Shown piece after piece: positions 34,525-42,339 of a stretch of 64,000 nucleotides of DNA. Position numbers and translations under genes: made by a program. The notes under the pieces are model-generated. The model ran no database searches, was not told the origin of the DNA, and saw only the letters and a list, made by a program, of their open reading frames with translations. Numbering within the stretch: the stretch's first letter is position 1; every line of letters begins with the position of its first letter. The stretch covers positions 620,001-684,000 of the forward strand of contig NZ_CP110136.1 in the NCBI RefSeq assembly GCF_025979705.1. Reading direction: 5' to 3'. This stretch comes from Hymenobacter sp. YIM 151858-1 (GTDB lineage Bacteria > Bacteroidota > Bacteroidia > Cytophagales > Hymenobacteraceae).

Positions 34525-34816
34525 TACATTGTCATCCTGAGCCCAAGCGAAGGACCTCCTCACGTCAGGACCTCACGGGACCCCTTCGGGGCCCGGCCCC
34601 CTCTCCAAAAGAGAGGGGGAGCCTGACGACCTAGGGCTCGGCTGTCATGTCGAGTAAAGCGAGACATCTGGCGCGCCTACTCTTGTTAGTATTCACTCCC
34701 CCTCTCCCTTTGGAGAGGGGGCCGGGGGGTGAGGTACCGGTAAGGTCCTTCCTGCGTCAGGACGATAATTACCGCCCACCCAGATGTCTCGCTTGGCTCG
34801 ACATGACAGCTGAGCC
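34525..34816. repeat. Mosaic intergenic palindromic repeats
   Basis: The gap between the DUF2383 gene and the convergent monooxygenase gene is filled by the family modules: TCATCCTGAGC with GAAGGACCTCC, CCCCTCTCC-to-GAGAGGGGG in both orientations, and TCATGTCGAG with GAGACATCTGG and an inverted partner near 34780-34807. The ends face each other and would form a long imperfect hairpin. Confidence 0.85.
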
Positions 34817-35842
34817 CTAGGCCAGTACCTGAATAACAGCTTCCGAGAAACGCTCCATTTCCTCAAGCTGCGGGCTGCACTGCAGCAGGAACAGGTCAAC
34901 GCCCACGGCCTCGAACTGCGCCACGCGTTCGGCAATCTGATCGGGCGTGCCGGTGAGGCCCGAGCGCAGGCCGCGGTTCGACACGGAGTAGTCCTGCAGC
35001 GACACCTGCTTTTCGAGCTGCGTGCCGGCCAGCCACTGCTGGTAGTTTTTGTAGCCGGCGGCCGAGCCGTTTACGTTCGTGATGCGCTCCAGCTCGCGCT
35101 TCACCTCCTGCTCGGTGTTGCGCACAATGCTGTACGCCGCCACGCCAAACTTCATCGGGGGCAGGCCTAGCCGGTCGCGGCGCTCCTGCAAATCCCGAAT
35201 GCGGCGGCCGATGGCCGCGGGCTCGTCGCCGTGCATCACGTAGCCGTCGCACTGGGCGGCAATCAGGTTCTTGGCCGCTTCCGATTCGCCGCCGGCGTAC
35301 AGGAACGGCCGCGGGCGCGACACCGGCTTGGGCTGCAGAATGCTGTCCGTCACCTCGTAGTACTTGCCCTTGAAGCTGAAGTGGTCTTGCTTCCAGAGGT
35401 TGTCTACCACGTGCAGCCACTCGGCGGTGCGGGCGTACCGGTCGTCGTGCTGCTCAAAGTGCACGCCGTACTTCTTGGCCTCGTCCTGCCACCACGACGA
35501 CACCACGTTCAGCGACAACCGCCCGCCGCTGATGTGGTCGATGTTGGCGGCTTGCTTGGCCAGCAGCGCCGGCGAGTGGAAGGTAGGCCGCACGGCCACC
35601 ATCAGCTCGAGCTTTTTGGTAACGGCCGCCAGCGCGGCCGCCGTGCTCCAGGCATCGAGCGAAGGGGCTTCTTCGCCTTTGATGTCGTTCAGGTTCAGCT
35701 CGGCGATAAGCGACAGGTCGTAACCGAGCTCCTCCGAGCGTTGGGCCAGCGTTTTCACGTAGTCCCAGTCGGCGCGCATGTTTTCATCCTCAACATTGCG
35801 CAGCCACCCGCCAAAAACGGGCATCCAATATCCGTAACGCAT
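34817..35842 (-). CDS. LLM-class flavin-dependent monooxygenase (SsuD/SfnG-like)
   Basis: A reduced-flavin-dependent oxidoreductase of 341 residues, bacterial-luciferase fold. Family signatures are WMPVFGGWLRN at the start, AELNLNDIKG, LMVAVRPTFHSPALLAKQAA, ISGGRLSLNVVSSWW, and GESEAAKNLIAAQCDGYVMHGD. The pattern is closest to alkanesulfonate and dimethylsulfone monooxygenases, which release sulfur from organosulfur compounds. It follows the ATP-grasp gene on the same strand, and both lie downstream of a SAM riboswitch, which supports a sulfur-scavenging role. The stop codon is part of a CCTAGG. Confidence 0.9.
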   Translation of the reverse strand: MRYGYWMPVFGGWLRNVEDENMRADWDYVKTLAQRSEELGYDLSLIAELNLNDIKGEEAPSLDAWSTAAALAAVTKKLELMVAVRPTFHSPALLAKQAANIDHISGGRLSLNVVSSWWQDEAKKYGVHFEQHDDRYARTAEWLHVVDNLWKQDHFSFKGKYYEVTDSILQPKPVSRPRPFLYAGGESEAAKNLIAAQCDGYVMHGDEPAAIGRRIRDLQERRDRLGLPPMKFGVAAYSIVRNTEQEVKRELERITNVNGSAAGYKNYQQWLAGTQLEKQVSLQDYSVSNRGLRSGLTGTPDQIAERVAQFEAVGVDLFLLQCSPQLEEMERFSEAVIQVLA

Positions 35843-35862
35843 GGTTTCTTGTCTTGTAAGAA

Positions 35863-35953
35863 CGTCATGCTGAGCCCCGCCGAAGCATCTCTACGGATAG
35901 TAATCTACTATCTGGCGAAGCGGTAGAGATGCTTCGACAAGCTCAGCATGACG
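35863..35953. repeat. Palindromic intergenic repeat between two genes of one operon
   Basis: The outer arms are CGTCATGCTGAGC and its complement. Inner arms GCATCTCTAC and GTAGAGATGC flank a GGATAGTA / TACTATC centre, so nearly the whole 91-base element can fold on itself. It separates the ATP-grasp gene from the monooxygenase gene within the same orientation and may adjust the expression of the second gene. Confidence 0.85.
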
Positions 35954-35960
35954 GGCTGGT

Positions 35961-36959
35961 TTAGTTAGTGGCGAGGCTCAGGGCCAGCTCGGCAGTGGCG
36001 GCGGCCAGTTCTTGCTCCAGGTAGTCGACAAACAGCGCGTAGGGGTCGAAGCCGACCACGTTCACGGCATCGGCCACGAAGTTGGACAGCGCGTTGATGT
36101 CGTAGAACAGCACCTCGCCGGTGCGGTCGTCGACGAGGTATTCGATGCCGCCCACGTCGATTTTGGCCGCGGCTACCAGGCGCTCCACGGCCTCGATTAC
36201 CTCGGCCGGCGGCGTGGTGGCTTCTACCTGAATGCCTTTCTTGGGGGCTTGGGTAAGGCAGAACTCGCCTTCCGCTGCGGGCTCGTCGGGAATCTGGCAG
36301 ATTTCGGCCGGGCACAGGTTGAAGCTGGTGCCGGTGGTGTACACCTTCATGGCGTACAGGAACTTGCCGTTCAGCGTCTCGACGCGAGTGATGTGGCCGC
36401 CGCGCGGGGCCACAAACTCCTGCACCAACGCAGTCTGGTCGATGCCTAGGTCAATCTGGCCGTTATCAACGGCGGCTTGCAGGCCTTCGGGCGTATCGAA
36501 GCGCACGATGCCCGCGCCGCTGCCGCCGATGTTCACCTTTACTACCAGCGGGAAGCTCAGCTCCTTGGCCGCGTCCGGAATGCGTGACACGTGGTTTACC
36601 ACCCGCGACTTCGGAAATTTCAGGCCCAAACCGGCCAGCAAATCGAGCTGCCGGGCTTTGTTGGTTTCGATGCCCGAGGCCACCGTGCCGTTGATAACCC
36701 GAACACCCAGGCGCTCCAGATGCGTAAGGAAACCGGCCGTGTGAAAGATGCCCTGGCCGTGGCCGCGCAAGTACGCCGAAGAGCTCATGCGGTTGATTAC
36801 CAATGCGTACGGGCTTTCCGACTCCGAAGGGTCGAAGAGGTGGTGCGCGGCATCAATCTTCTCGTAGGGCAGGCCACGGCGGTCGAGCTCGGCGAAGAGC
36901 GGCTTAAACCATTCGGGGTGCTCGTAATAAATTCCTATGGGCTTGGGGTATTGTGCCAT
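35961..36959 (-). CDS. RimK-like ATP-grasp ligase under SAM riboswitch control
   Basis: A 332-residue ATP-dependent carboxylate-amine ligase. After an N-terminal domain (IGIYYEHPEWFKPLFAELDRR), the ATP-grasp core has NKARQLDLLAGLGLKFPKS, the nucleotide-binding strand FPLVVKVNIGGSGAGIVRF and the metal-binding end VGGIEYLVDDRTGEVLFYDINALSNF. The substrate is unknown. ATG 36959 (MAQYPKPIG) was chosen because the long upstream frame has no family match and runs into the regulatory leader. It is the first structural gene after a SAM riboswitch and a Cys/Met leader peptide, and is followed by a sulfonate-type monooxygenase, so a link to sulfur metabolism is inferred. Confidence 0.88.
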   Translation of the reverse strand: MAQYPKPIGIYYEHPEWFKPLFAELDRRGLPYEKIDAAHHLFDPSESESPYALVINRMSSSAYLRGHGQGIFHTAGFLTHLERLGVRVINGTVASGIETNKARQLDLLAGLGLKFPKSRVVNHVSRIPDAAKELSFPLVVKVNIGGSGAGIVRFDTPEGLQAAVDNGQIDLGIDQTALVQEFVAPRGGHITRVETLNGKFLYAMKVYTTGTSFNLCPAEICQIPDEPAAEGEFCLTQAPKKGIQVEATTPPAEVIEAVERLVAAAKIDVGGIEYLVDDRTGEVLFYDINALSNFVADAVNVVGFDPYALFVDYLEQELAAATAELALSLATN

Positions 36960-37214
36960 GTTTAGCAGAAATAATGACGATGTAAGCGGAAGGGAAAAGC
37001 AGCCGCAAAAGCGCTGCTGAGCTGATTGTCGGTTGGAAAGTGCAGCTGCAACTGCCCCAGGTGCTGCAGAGCAGGGCAGCCGAGGGCAGCACGCGCCCAC
37101 GCTGCCGAAAAGCCGGAGCCGCAGCAGAAAATGGAAAACAGGGAAGGAGGCAGTTGCCGGCCGAATTCACAAGCCACCAAGTGCTTGGAAATCAAGCGCT
37201 GAACTGAGCCGATG

Positions 37215-37278
37215 GCAATGCCAGCGCAAATCGGGCTGGCATTGCGACGCACCAAGCCCTAGGTGCCCAGGCACCTAG
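37215..37278 (-). promoter_or_regulatory. Two strong hairpins between the leader peptide and the ATP-grasp gene
   Basis: In minus-strand order: a perfect 9-bp inverted repeat at 37278-37259 made of CTAGGTGCC and its complement with a two-base centre, then a perfect 11-bp stem at 37245-37215 (GCAATGCCAGC with complement, nine-base loop). They lie 40-100 bases after the leader stop. No T-run follows. They could be the output structures of the leader-peptide control. The next 255 bases before the ATP-grasp ATG hold no other visible feature. Confidence 0.55.
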
Positions 37279-37317
37279 CAGCCATGCAGCAGCAAGGGGA
37301 GGGGGTGTGGGTTGGGC

Positions 37318-37428
37318 TCAACAACAACAGGCCGCAACTGCCATGCCCATACAGCAACGCTGCGCCTGGCGCAGGTTGGGGGCGGTGGTAGCAGAGCGAA
37401 AAGCGGCGGTGCGGGTAGTTGAAGCCAC
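37318..37428 (-). CDS. Leader peptide rich in Cys and Met after the SAM riboswitch
   Basis: A short ORF of 36 codons from GTG 37428 to TGA 37318. It ends RCCMGMAVAACCC-stop, so five Cys and two Met lie in the last 13 codons, with three consecutive TGT codons just before the stop. An in-frame TAA at 37443-37441, inside the riboswitch P1 helix, bars any earlier start. A shorter variant beginning at the internal ATG 37350 would read MGMAVAACCC. The start lies seven bases after the P1 helix, so riboswitch state could gate its translation. Enrichment in the two sulfur amino acids argues for a sensing role. Confidence 0.7.
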   Translation of the reverse strand: MASTTRTAAFRSATTAPNLRQAQRCCMGMAVAACCC

Positions 37429-37434
37429 GGCTAC

Positions 37435-37539
37435 TTGTTTTTATATGGTCAGGACTTGGCACCGTTCCCGGGAGTTACCCCGCTGGTGGTTGCCGGCGCT
37501 TCAGGGAGCCTGTCTCTCCACGCCTCTGTATAAAAACAA
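37435..37539 (-). promoter_or_regulatory. SAM-I (S-box) riboswitch aptamer
   Basis: On the minus strand the conserved S-box words appear in order: AGAGGCGTGGAGAGAC, CTCCCTGAAGCGCCGGCAACC and CGGTGCCAAGTCC. The closing P1 helix is 11 perfect base pairs between 37539-37529 and 37445-37435 (TTGTTTTTATA with its complement). It senses S-adenosylmethionine. Immediately after P1 there is no terminator; instead the Cys/Met leader ORF begins. Downstream genes are an ATP-grasp ligase and a flavin monooxygenase. Confidence 0.93.
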
Positions 37540-37566
37540 TCCTTTGGTCGGAAAGAATTGATGCTG

Positions 37567-37599
37567 CAAAGGTATAGCAGCGTTTGCCGAAAACACAAA
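37567..37599 (-). promoter_or_regulatory. Bacteroidota-type promoter for the SAM-riboswitch transcript
   Basis: On the minus strand TTTG (37599-37596) is followed after 21 bases by TACCTTTG (37574-37567), an exact TAnnTTTG box. Transcription would start near 37560, about 20 bases before the aptamer. Confidence 0.75.
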
Positions 37600-37642
37600 T
37601 ATTCTTCGCAACGAACAAGCCCGGCGGTTATGGTTTCGGCAA

Positions 37643-37687
37643 CAAAAAAGCCGCGAAACGGCCGCCAGGGCGGCGCGTTTCGCGGCT
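37643..37687 (-). terminator. Intrinsic terminator after the S1/P1 nuclease gene
   Basis: An inverted repeat of AGCCGCGAAACG around a GC-rich inner stem, followed on the minus strand by TTTTTTG. It lies 21 bases after the nuclease stop. Confidence 0.9.
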
Positions 37688-37707
37688 GATAAGGCGGCTA
37701 AAATGCC

Positions 37708-38742
37708 TTAGTTGACCGGGAATTCGGCGAACGAGGAGAAGTCGACGAGCTTGCCTTTCTGAATCAGTTTCAGCTCGGTTTGCAGGTTTTTCTGGTTGCT
37801 CTTGGTGGTGTATTCGGTGTCGAGCTTGGTGAGGTCGGGCTTGCCGGCATTTACCCAGGCCGTGTACCAGAAGTTGGCCGTGGTTTGGGCGGCGTTGCGC
37901 ATCTGGCGCTCAATCATGTGGTTGAGGGCCTTGTGGTAGGCGGCCGAGTAGGCGGGCGTGTGCACCCAGCTGTTGAACACGTTTTTCTTTACCTGGCCGT
38001 CGGCGTTCAGCACGTACAGCGCTTCTTTGGGCGTTTCGCCGGCCAGCTTTTTCTCAATGGTCAGCATCGAGTCGATGGCGGCGTGGCTCTGGGCCACAAT
38101 GCGCCACGATTCGGCCACGGGGTCCTGAATCAGCTTGGGCTCCGCAAGCTTGAAGTTGTAGTTCCGGCCAAACTGCTCGGGCAGCTGCGACTCGTAGAAC
38201 GCATGAATACCACGCTGCCCGGTGCGCTGGCCGTCGTGGTTGGAGGAGGTGTGCAAGGGCTGGTGCGCATCGCCGAGGTAGTGGCCCAGGTCGGCGGCCA
38301 GAAACAGGATTTCGTCCTTGCGCTGGTTTTTCATGGCCGTGGTCAGCTTGGCCAGCATATCCTGCAGGTACCAGGGCAGGCGGCCGTGCTTGTCCAGCGT
38401 TTCGGCGTCGTATTTTTTGTAGGCATCGGCAGCGGCTTGCGGTATCTCCGCTACCGGGCCATACTCTTCCAGATCGATGTAGTGCCGCGGAAACTCGGCT
38501 TTGTCGTTGATGCTGTACTTGCGCGAATCGGGGATGACCGATTCCGTCACCACGTAATCGATGTGGTTGTAGAAGAACGTGCGCATGGCCGCGGGCAGGG
38601 CCAGCACGGCCGCGCGGTTGATGCGTTGGTGGCCCCAGTTGCCCCAGGCAAACAGCAGCGAGGGAGCGGTAAGCAGCAGAGCCGTAGCCAATACCAAACG
38701 GCGGCTGCGGCGGCTAAAGTTGAACATACGTAGCGTAGGCAT
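37708..38742 (-). CDS. Secreted S1/P1-type zinc nuclease
   Basis: A 344-residue extracellular or periplasmic nuclease or phosphoesterase with three zinc ions. The signal peptide (RRLVLATALLLTAPSLLFA) would be cut just before Trp of WGNWGHQRINRAA, so the mature N-terminal Trp can act as a zinc ligand, as in the S1/P1 family. Other ligands lie in HYIDLE, DLGHYLGDAHQPLHTSSNHD and the C-terminal His/Asp region. ATG 38742 (MPTLRMFNF) and ATG 38727 (MFNF) are both possible; the long upstream frame is spurious. Confidence 0.92.
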   Translation of the reverse strand: MPTLRMFNFSRRSRRLVLATALLLTAPSLLFAWGNWGHQRINRAAVLALPAAMRTFFYNHIDYVVTESVIPDSRKYSINDKAEFPRHYIDLEEYGPVAEIPQAAADAYKKYDAETLDKHGRLPWYLQDMLAKLTTAMKNQRKDEILFLAADLGHYLGDAHQPLHTSSNHDGQRTGQRGIHAFYESQLPEQFGRNYNFKLAEPKLIQDPVAESWRIVAQSHAAIDSMLTIEKKLAGETPKEALYVLNADGQVKKNVFNSWVHTPAYSAAYHKALNHMIERQMRNAAQTTANFWYTAWVNAGKPDLTKLDTEYTTKSNQKNLQTELKLIQKGKLVDFSSFAEFPVN

Positions 38743-39124
38743 AAGAAAAAGAAAAGGCAAATATCTGGGCTTGGCAGGCATCGGCCAAATACCGATTTGT
38801 GAATCAGGGTTTTGGGTAATCAATTTCCTGACTCTTTGTAGGTTGAAGCCGAAGCAGGCCGTTGCAGCTATGGCCTGCCTGGCCGGCGGCGCTTGCTTTG
38901 CACCTAGGGATAAGTCAATTACTGTGGTTTCGCCGGCAATGCCGTGAGCCGGCAATGCCCGTGCGGCCCCGGGCGGCGGCCCAGGCCGTGCACATGCCCG
39001 GCGGCGCGGCGGCTGGCATGTTTTGGGGGCGGCAGCGGCGCGGGGCCGCGCTGGTGCGCTTATATTTCTGCGCATTTTGGCGGCCGTAGCACCGCCTGTC
39101 ACTTCCGAATCTACAAGCCGCGGT

Positions 39125-40825
39125 ATGCGCAACGATCTGGCTCTTATCGACCTGTTGGTCTTTCTCATTTACCTCGTGGGCGTATCGTTGTACGGCTACT
39201 ACATCTACCGCCAAAAAAAGCGTACCGAATCCGATTCGAAGGACTTTTTCCTGGCCGAAGGCTCCCTGACGTGGTGGGCTATCGGGGCCTCCATGATTGC
39301 CTCCAACATTTCGGCCGAGCAGTTCATCGGTATGTCGGGCGGCGGTTTTGTGCAGGGCATTGCCATTGCGGCCTACGAGTGGGTAGCGGCGCTCATCCTG
39401 ATTTTCGTGGCGGTGTTCTTCATGCCGATTTACCTGCGCGAGAAGATTTACACCATGCCGCAGTTTCTGGAGCAGCGCTACAACGCCACGCTTAGCCTGA
39501 TTATGAGCGTGTTCTGGCTGTTCCTGTACGTGCTCGTCAACCTCACGGCCATTTTGTACCTAGGGGCGCTGGCCATCAACAACATCGTGGGCGGCGAAAG
39601 CTTCCACCTGATACTGCTGGCCCTGGCCCTGTTTGCCTTGTTGCTGACCCTAGGCGGCATGAAGGTGGTGGGCTACACCGACGTGGTGCAGGTAACGGTG
39701 CTCATCATCGGCGGCCTGGCCACCACGTACATCGCCCTCACGCTCGTCAGCCAGCAGTTTGGCCTTGGCAACGATGTGCTGGCCGGTTTTTCGGCCATGA
39801 TGCGCGACGCCGACGACCACTTCCACATGATTTTCGAGAAGCCCGGCCCCGCCGCCTCCACGGCCGAAACGGCGCGTTACCTGGCCCTGCCGGGCCTGGC
39901 CATGTACGCCGGCGGGCAGTGGGTGGCCAACCTCAACTACTGGGGCTGCAACCAGTACATTACGCAGCGCGCCCTAGGTGCCGACCTGAACACGGCGCGC
40001 ACGGGCATCCTGTTCGCGGGCCTGCTCAAGCTCATCATGCCCGTAATCGTGATGCTGCCGGGCATTGCGGCCTACGTGCTGCACAAAAACGGCGGCCTGC
40101 AGGCCGAAATGGCTTCCACCGGCGCCTTCAACCCCGACAACGCCTACTCAGCCATTCTCACCTTTCTGCCCAACGGCCTGAAGGGCATGGCGTTGGCCGC
40201 CCTCACGGCAGCCATCGTGGCCTCGCTGGCCGGCAAAGCCAACTCCATTTCCACCATCTTCACGCTCGATATCTACAAGCGCTACCTCAACCCCCAGGCC
40301 GACGAAAAGCAGCTGGTGTGGGTGGGCCGCCTCACCATTCTGGCCGCCATGCTGCTGGCCGTGTTCCTGACGTGGAAGGACGTGCTCGGCATCAGCGGCG
40401 AAGGCGGTTTCACGTTTATTCAGAAGTACACGGGCTTTATCTCGCCGGGCATCGTGGCGGTGTTTGTGCTGGGCATGTTCTGGCGGCGCACCAGTGCCCC
40501 GGCCGCGGTAGCGGGTATTCTGGCGGGTTTCCTGCTGTCGGTGCTGTTCAACAACTACGCGCCCACGCTGTTCGGGCCCGAAACGGTGCTCTACTCGGCC
40601 TTCCGCAATGCCCAGGGCGCCTACGAAATTCCTTTCCTGGTAAGCATGGGTTGGTCGTTCTTCTTCACGGTGGCGCTCATGGTGGTCATCAGCCTGTTCG
40701 GCCCGCGGGTGAACCCCAAAGCTCTGGTACTGAATGCGGCCATGTTCCGGGTGAGCCCGCAAAACACTTTCCTCATTGTACTGATTTTGCTGATGGTATC
40801 GGCGCTCTACGTAAAGTTCTGGTAG
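39125..40825 (+). CDS. Sodium/solute symporter (SSS family, SGLT-like)
   Basis: A sodium-coupled transporter of 566 residues with about 14 membrane segments. Typical SSS sequences are SKDFFLAEGSLTWWAIGASMIASNISAEQFIGMSGGG (seen as FFLAEGSLTWW and ASNISAEQFIGMSG), YTMPQFLEQRY, LGGMKVVGYTDVVQ and NYWGCNQYITQRALGA. The last two regions resemble the sugar-transporting branch, so a sugar or polyol is the likely cargo. ATG 39125 was chosen because the first helix starts 6 residues later. It is followed by a hairpin and the NUDIX gene. Its 382-base upstream gap shows one CCTAGG and nothing else clear. Confidence 0.93.
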   Translation: MRNDLALIDLLVFLIYLVGVSLYGYYIYRQKKRTESDSKDFFLAEGSLTWWAIGASMIASNISAEQFIGMSGGGFVQGIAIAAYEWVAALILIFVAVFFMPIYLREKIYTMPQFLEQRYNATLSLIMSVFWLFLYVLVNLTAILYLGALAINNIVGGESFHLILLALALFALLLTLGGMKVVGYTDVVQVTVLIIGGLATTYIALTLVSQQFGLGNDVLAGFSAMMRDADDHFHMIFEKPGPAASTAETARYLALPGLAMYAGGQWVANLNYWGCNQYITQRALGADLNTARTGILFAGLLKLIMPVIVMLPGIAAYVLHKNGGLQAEMASTGAFNPDNAYSAILTFLPNGLKGMALAALTAAIVASLAGKANSISTIFTLDIYKRYLNPQADEKQLVWVGRLTILAAMLLAVFLTWKDVLGISGEGGFTFIQKYTGFISPGIVAVFVLGMFWRRTSAPAAVAGILAGFLLSVLFNNYAPTLFGPETVLYSAFRNAQGAYEIPFLVSMGWSFFFTVALMVVISLFGPRVNPKALVLNAAMFRVSPQNTFLIVLILLMVSALYVKFW

Positions 40826-40829
40826 GCGC

Positions 40830-40858
40830 TGTAGCGCGGAACGGATTTCCGCGCTACA
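40830..40858 (+). terminator. Hairpin between symporter and NUDIX genes
   Basis: A perfect 12-bp stem (TGTAGCGCGGAA with complement) and a five-base loop. The word GTAGCGCGGA is shared with the long inverted repeats at 57007 and 60265, so this may be a minimal member of that family. Confidence 0.65.
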
Positions 40859-40859
40859 C

Positions 40860-41432
40860 ATGACCAACTACCCCCTCGACATGGAACGGTGGAAGATTTT
40901 GAAATCGGAGCTGGTGGTAAACCACCGCTGGTACAAGCTGCGGCGCGACCACGTGGAACTGCCCACCGGCCAGGTGCTCGACGACTACTTCGTGAGCGTG
41001 CGGCCCAACGTGGTGCTGGTGTTTCCGCTCACGGCCGATAACCAGGTGGTGCTGGTGCGCCAGTACAAGCACGCCGCCGCCGATGTGTTTATCGAGCTGC
41101 CCGGCGGCGTGGTTGATGAAGGCGAAAGTACCCCGCTCGAAGCCGCCCGCCGCGAGCTGCTCGAAGAAACCGGCTACGCCTCCGACGACGTGGAGCAGGT
41201 GCTGGACGTAACCGACAACCCCACCAAAGACACCAACCGCATCTACTTTTTCGTGGCCCGCAACGCCCGGCGCGTAGCCGGGCAGCAGCTCGACGACACC
41301 GAAAACATTGAGGTGCTTACGGTGCCGCTGCACGAGATTGAAGGCCTCGTGATGAGCGGGCAGATACGCGTAGCCGGCTCGGTGGCGCTTTGCCTGCTGG
41401 CCCTGCGCAAGCTGCAGCCCGCGGGCACCTAG
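40860..41432 (+). CDS. NUDIX hydrolase (ADP-ribose pyrophosphatase-like)
   Basis: A 190-residue hydrolase of nucleoside diphosphate derivatives. The NUDIX box GGVVDEGESTPLEAARRELLEETGY has all key acidic residues (REL-LEE). It is preceded by VLVRQYKHAAADVFIELPGG, typical of ADP-ribose-type members. Start is ATG 40860 (MTNYPLD) with an alternative at MERWK. It ends in a TAG within a CCTAGG that also ends the convergent DUF1003 gene, a 4-base overlap. Confidence 0.93.
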   Translation: MTNYPLDMERWKILKSELVVNHRWYKLRRDHVELPTGQVLDDYFVSVRPNVVLVFPLTADNQVVLVRQYKHAAADVFIELPGGVVDEGESTPLEAARRELLEETGYASDDVEQVLDVTDNPTKDTNRIYFFVARNARRVAGQQLDDTENIEVLTVPLHEIEGLVMSGQIRVAGSVALCLLALRKLQPAGT

Positions 41433-42001
41433 GCCGAGGTGCCGCCGGTCTCGCGCGCCATTTTATCTTCCTGCTTCTCAATGGTATCGAGCACGTGCTC
41501 GGGGTTCACGTCTTTGGCCAGCTCCGGAATTTCGGGGTCGTTGGCGGCCTCGATGCCCATTTTGCGCGCTATTTCGGTGGTCAGGATGATAAGCCGCGTG
41601 ATTTCGTGCTCCGAGAGCAGGCTGACTTGCAGGTCGAGGTCGGCGCGTTTGTCGGCCACGGCGGCCATGCGGTTTTGGCTGATGAGCACGAACGTGGACA
41701 GGAAGATGGCCTCGACGGAGGCAAACATAGCCAGCACCACAAACGACTCGTCGAACGGCTTGAGGCCCAGCCAGCCCAGGTTCCAGACAATCCAGAGGCC
41801 GAACAGCCCTAGGTGAATAAACACAAACGTCATGCTGCCGGTAAAGCGCGTAACGCCGTCGGCAAGGCGCTCCTGCCAGTTTTTGCGCTCGTCGTGCTGG
41901 CGCTGGCGTTGCAGCAGCGCATCGATGTTGCGTTCAACGATATCGGCCATGCCGGACTGCCCGGCCCGCAGCGGCTGGTTATTGGAAGCGAAGGATGTCA
42001 T
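41429..42001 (-). CDS. DUF1003 membrane protein
   Basis: A 190-residue protein with two close membrane segments (about residues 55-75 and 85-108): FTGSMTFVFIHLGLFGLWIVWN and FVVLAMFASVEAIFLSTFVLISQNR, the DUF1003 signature, with a helical C-terminal part. The function of the family is unknown. The stop codon shares the CTAG of the palindrome CCTAGG with the NUDIX gene on the other strand. Start ATG 42001. Confidence 0.9.
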   Translation of the reverse strand: MTSFASNNQPLRAGQSGMADIVERNIDALLQRQRQHDERKNWQERLADGVTRFTGSMTFVFIHLGLFGLWIVWNLGWLGLKPFDESFVVLAMFASVEAIFLSTFVLISQNRMAAVADKRADLDLQVSLLSEHEITRLIILTTEIARKMGIEAANDPEIPELAKDVNPEHVLDTIEKQEDKMARETGGTSA

Positions 42002-42125
42002 AGCTGAAAACGTAGGGGGAGTGTGGTATACGTCTCAGCAAAAGGCCCGGCTGGACAGTTAAGCCGCGCCTGTGCCCTGAATCGCAGCCTGGTTGTGCCT
42101 GAAAAGTGATGCCGCGTTTCTTGAG

Positions 42126-42243
42126 CGTCATGCTGAGCTTGTCGAACCGGAGGTCGGCGTAGCCAAGCATTTCTACCGCTTCGTTGGATAGTAGAATACT
42201 ATCCGTAGAGATGCTTGGCTACGCCGATCTTCGGTTCGACAAG
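42126..42243. repeat. Palindromic intergenic repeat
   Basis: After CGTCATGCTGAG, arms 42138-42176 and 42205-42243 (CTTGTCGAACCGGAGGTCGG onward) pair with a few mismatches around a GGATAGTAGAATACTATCC centre. It resembles the repeats at 35863 and 62862. It accounts for most of the 338-base gap before the amine oxidase gene. Confidence 0.85.
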
Positions 42244-42339
42244 CGGACGCCAGATGAAGCAGGACCGTTTCATCCTTTTCAGATACCGCCTGGCTCGACG
42301 GTGCCGCTGGTGACGTGCGCTGCCTCACGGGCCTGCGGG

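Noticed and set aside
37259-37462. A 67-codon minus-strand frame overlapping the Cys/Met leader in another frame
   Set aside because: It would start inside the riboswitch P1 helix and has no pattern beyond a few Cys; the frame ending in CCC-stop fits the regulatory layout far better.
37643-37687. The hairpin near the SAM riboswitch as its expression platform
   Set aside because: It lies upstream of the riboswitch promoter and points the wrong way; it is the terminator of the S1/P1 nuclease gene.
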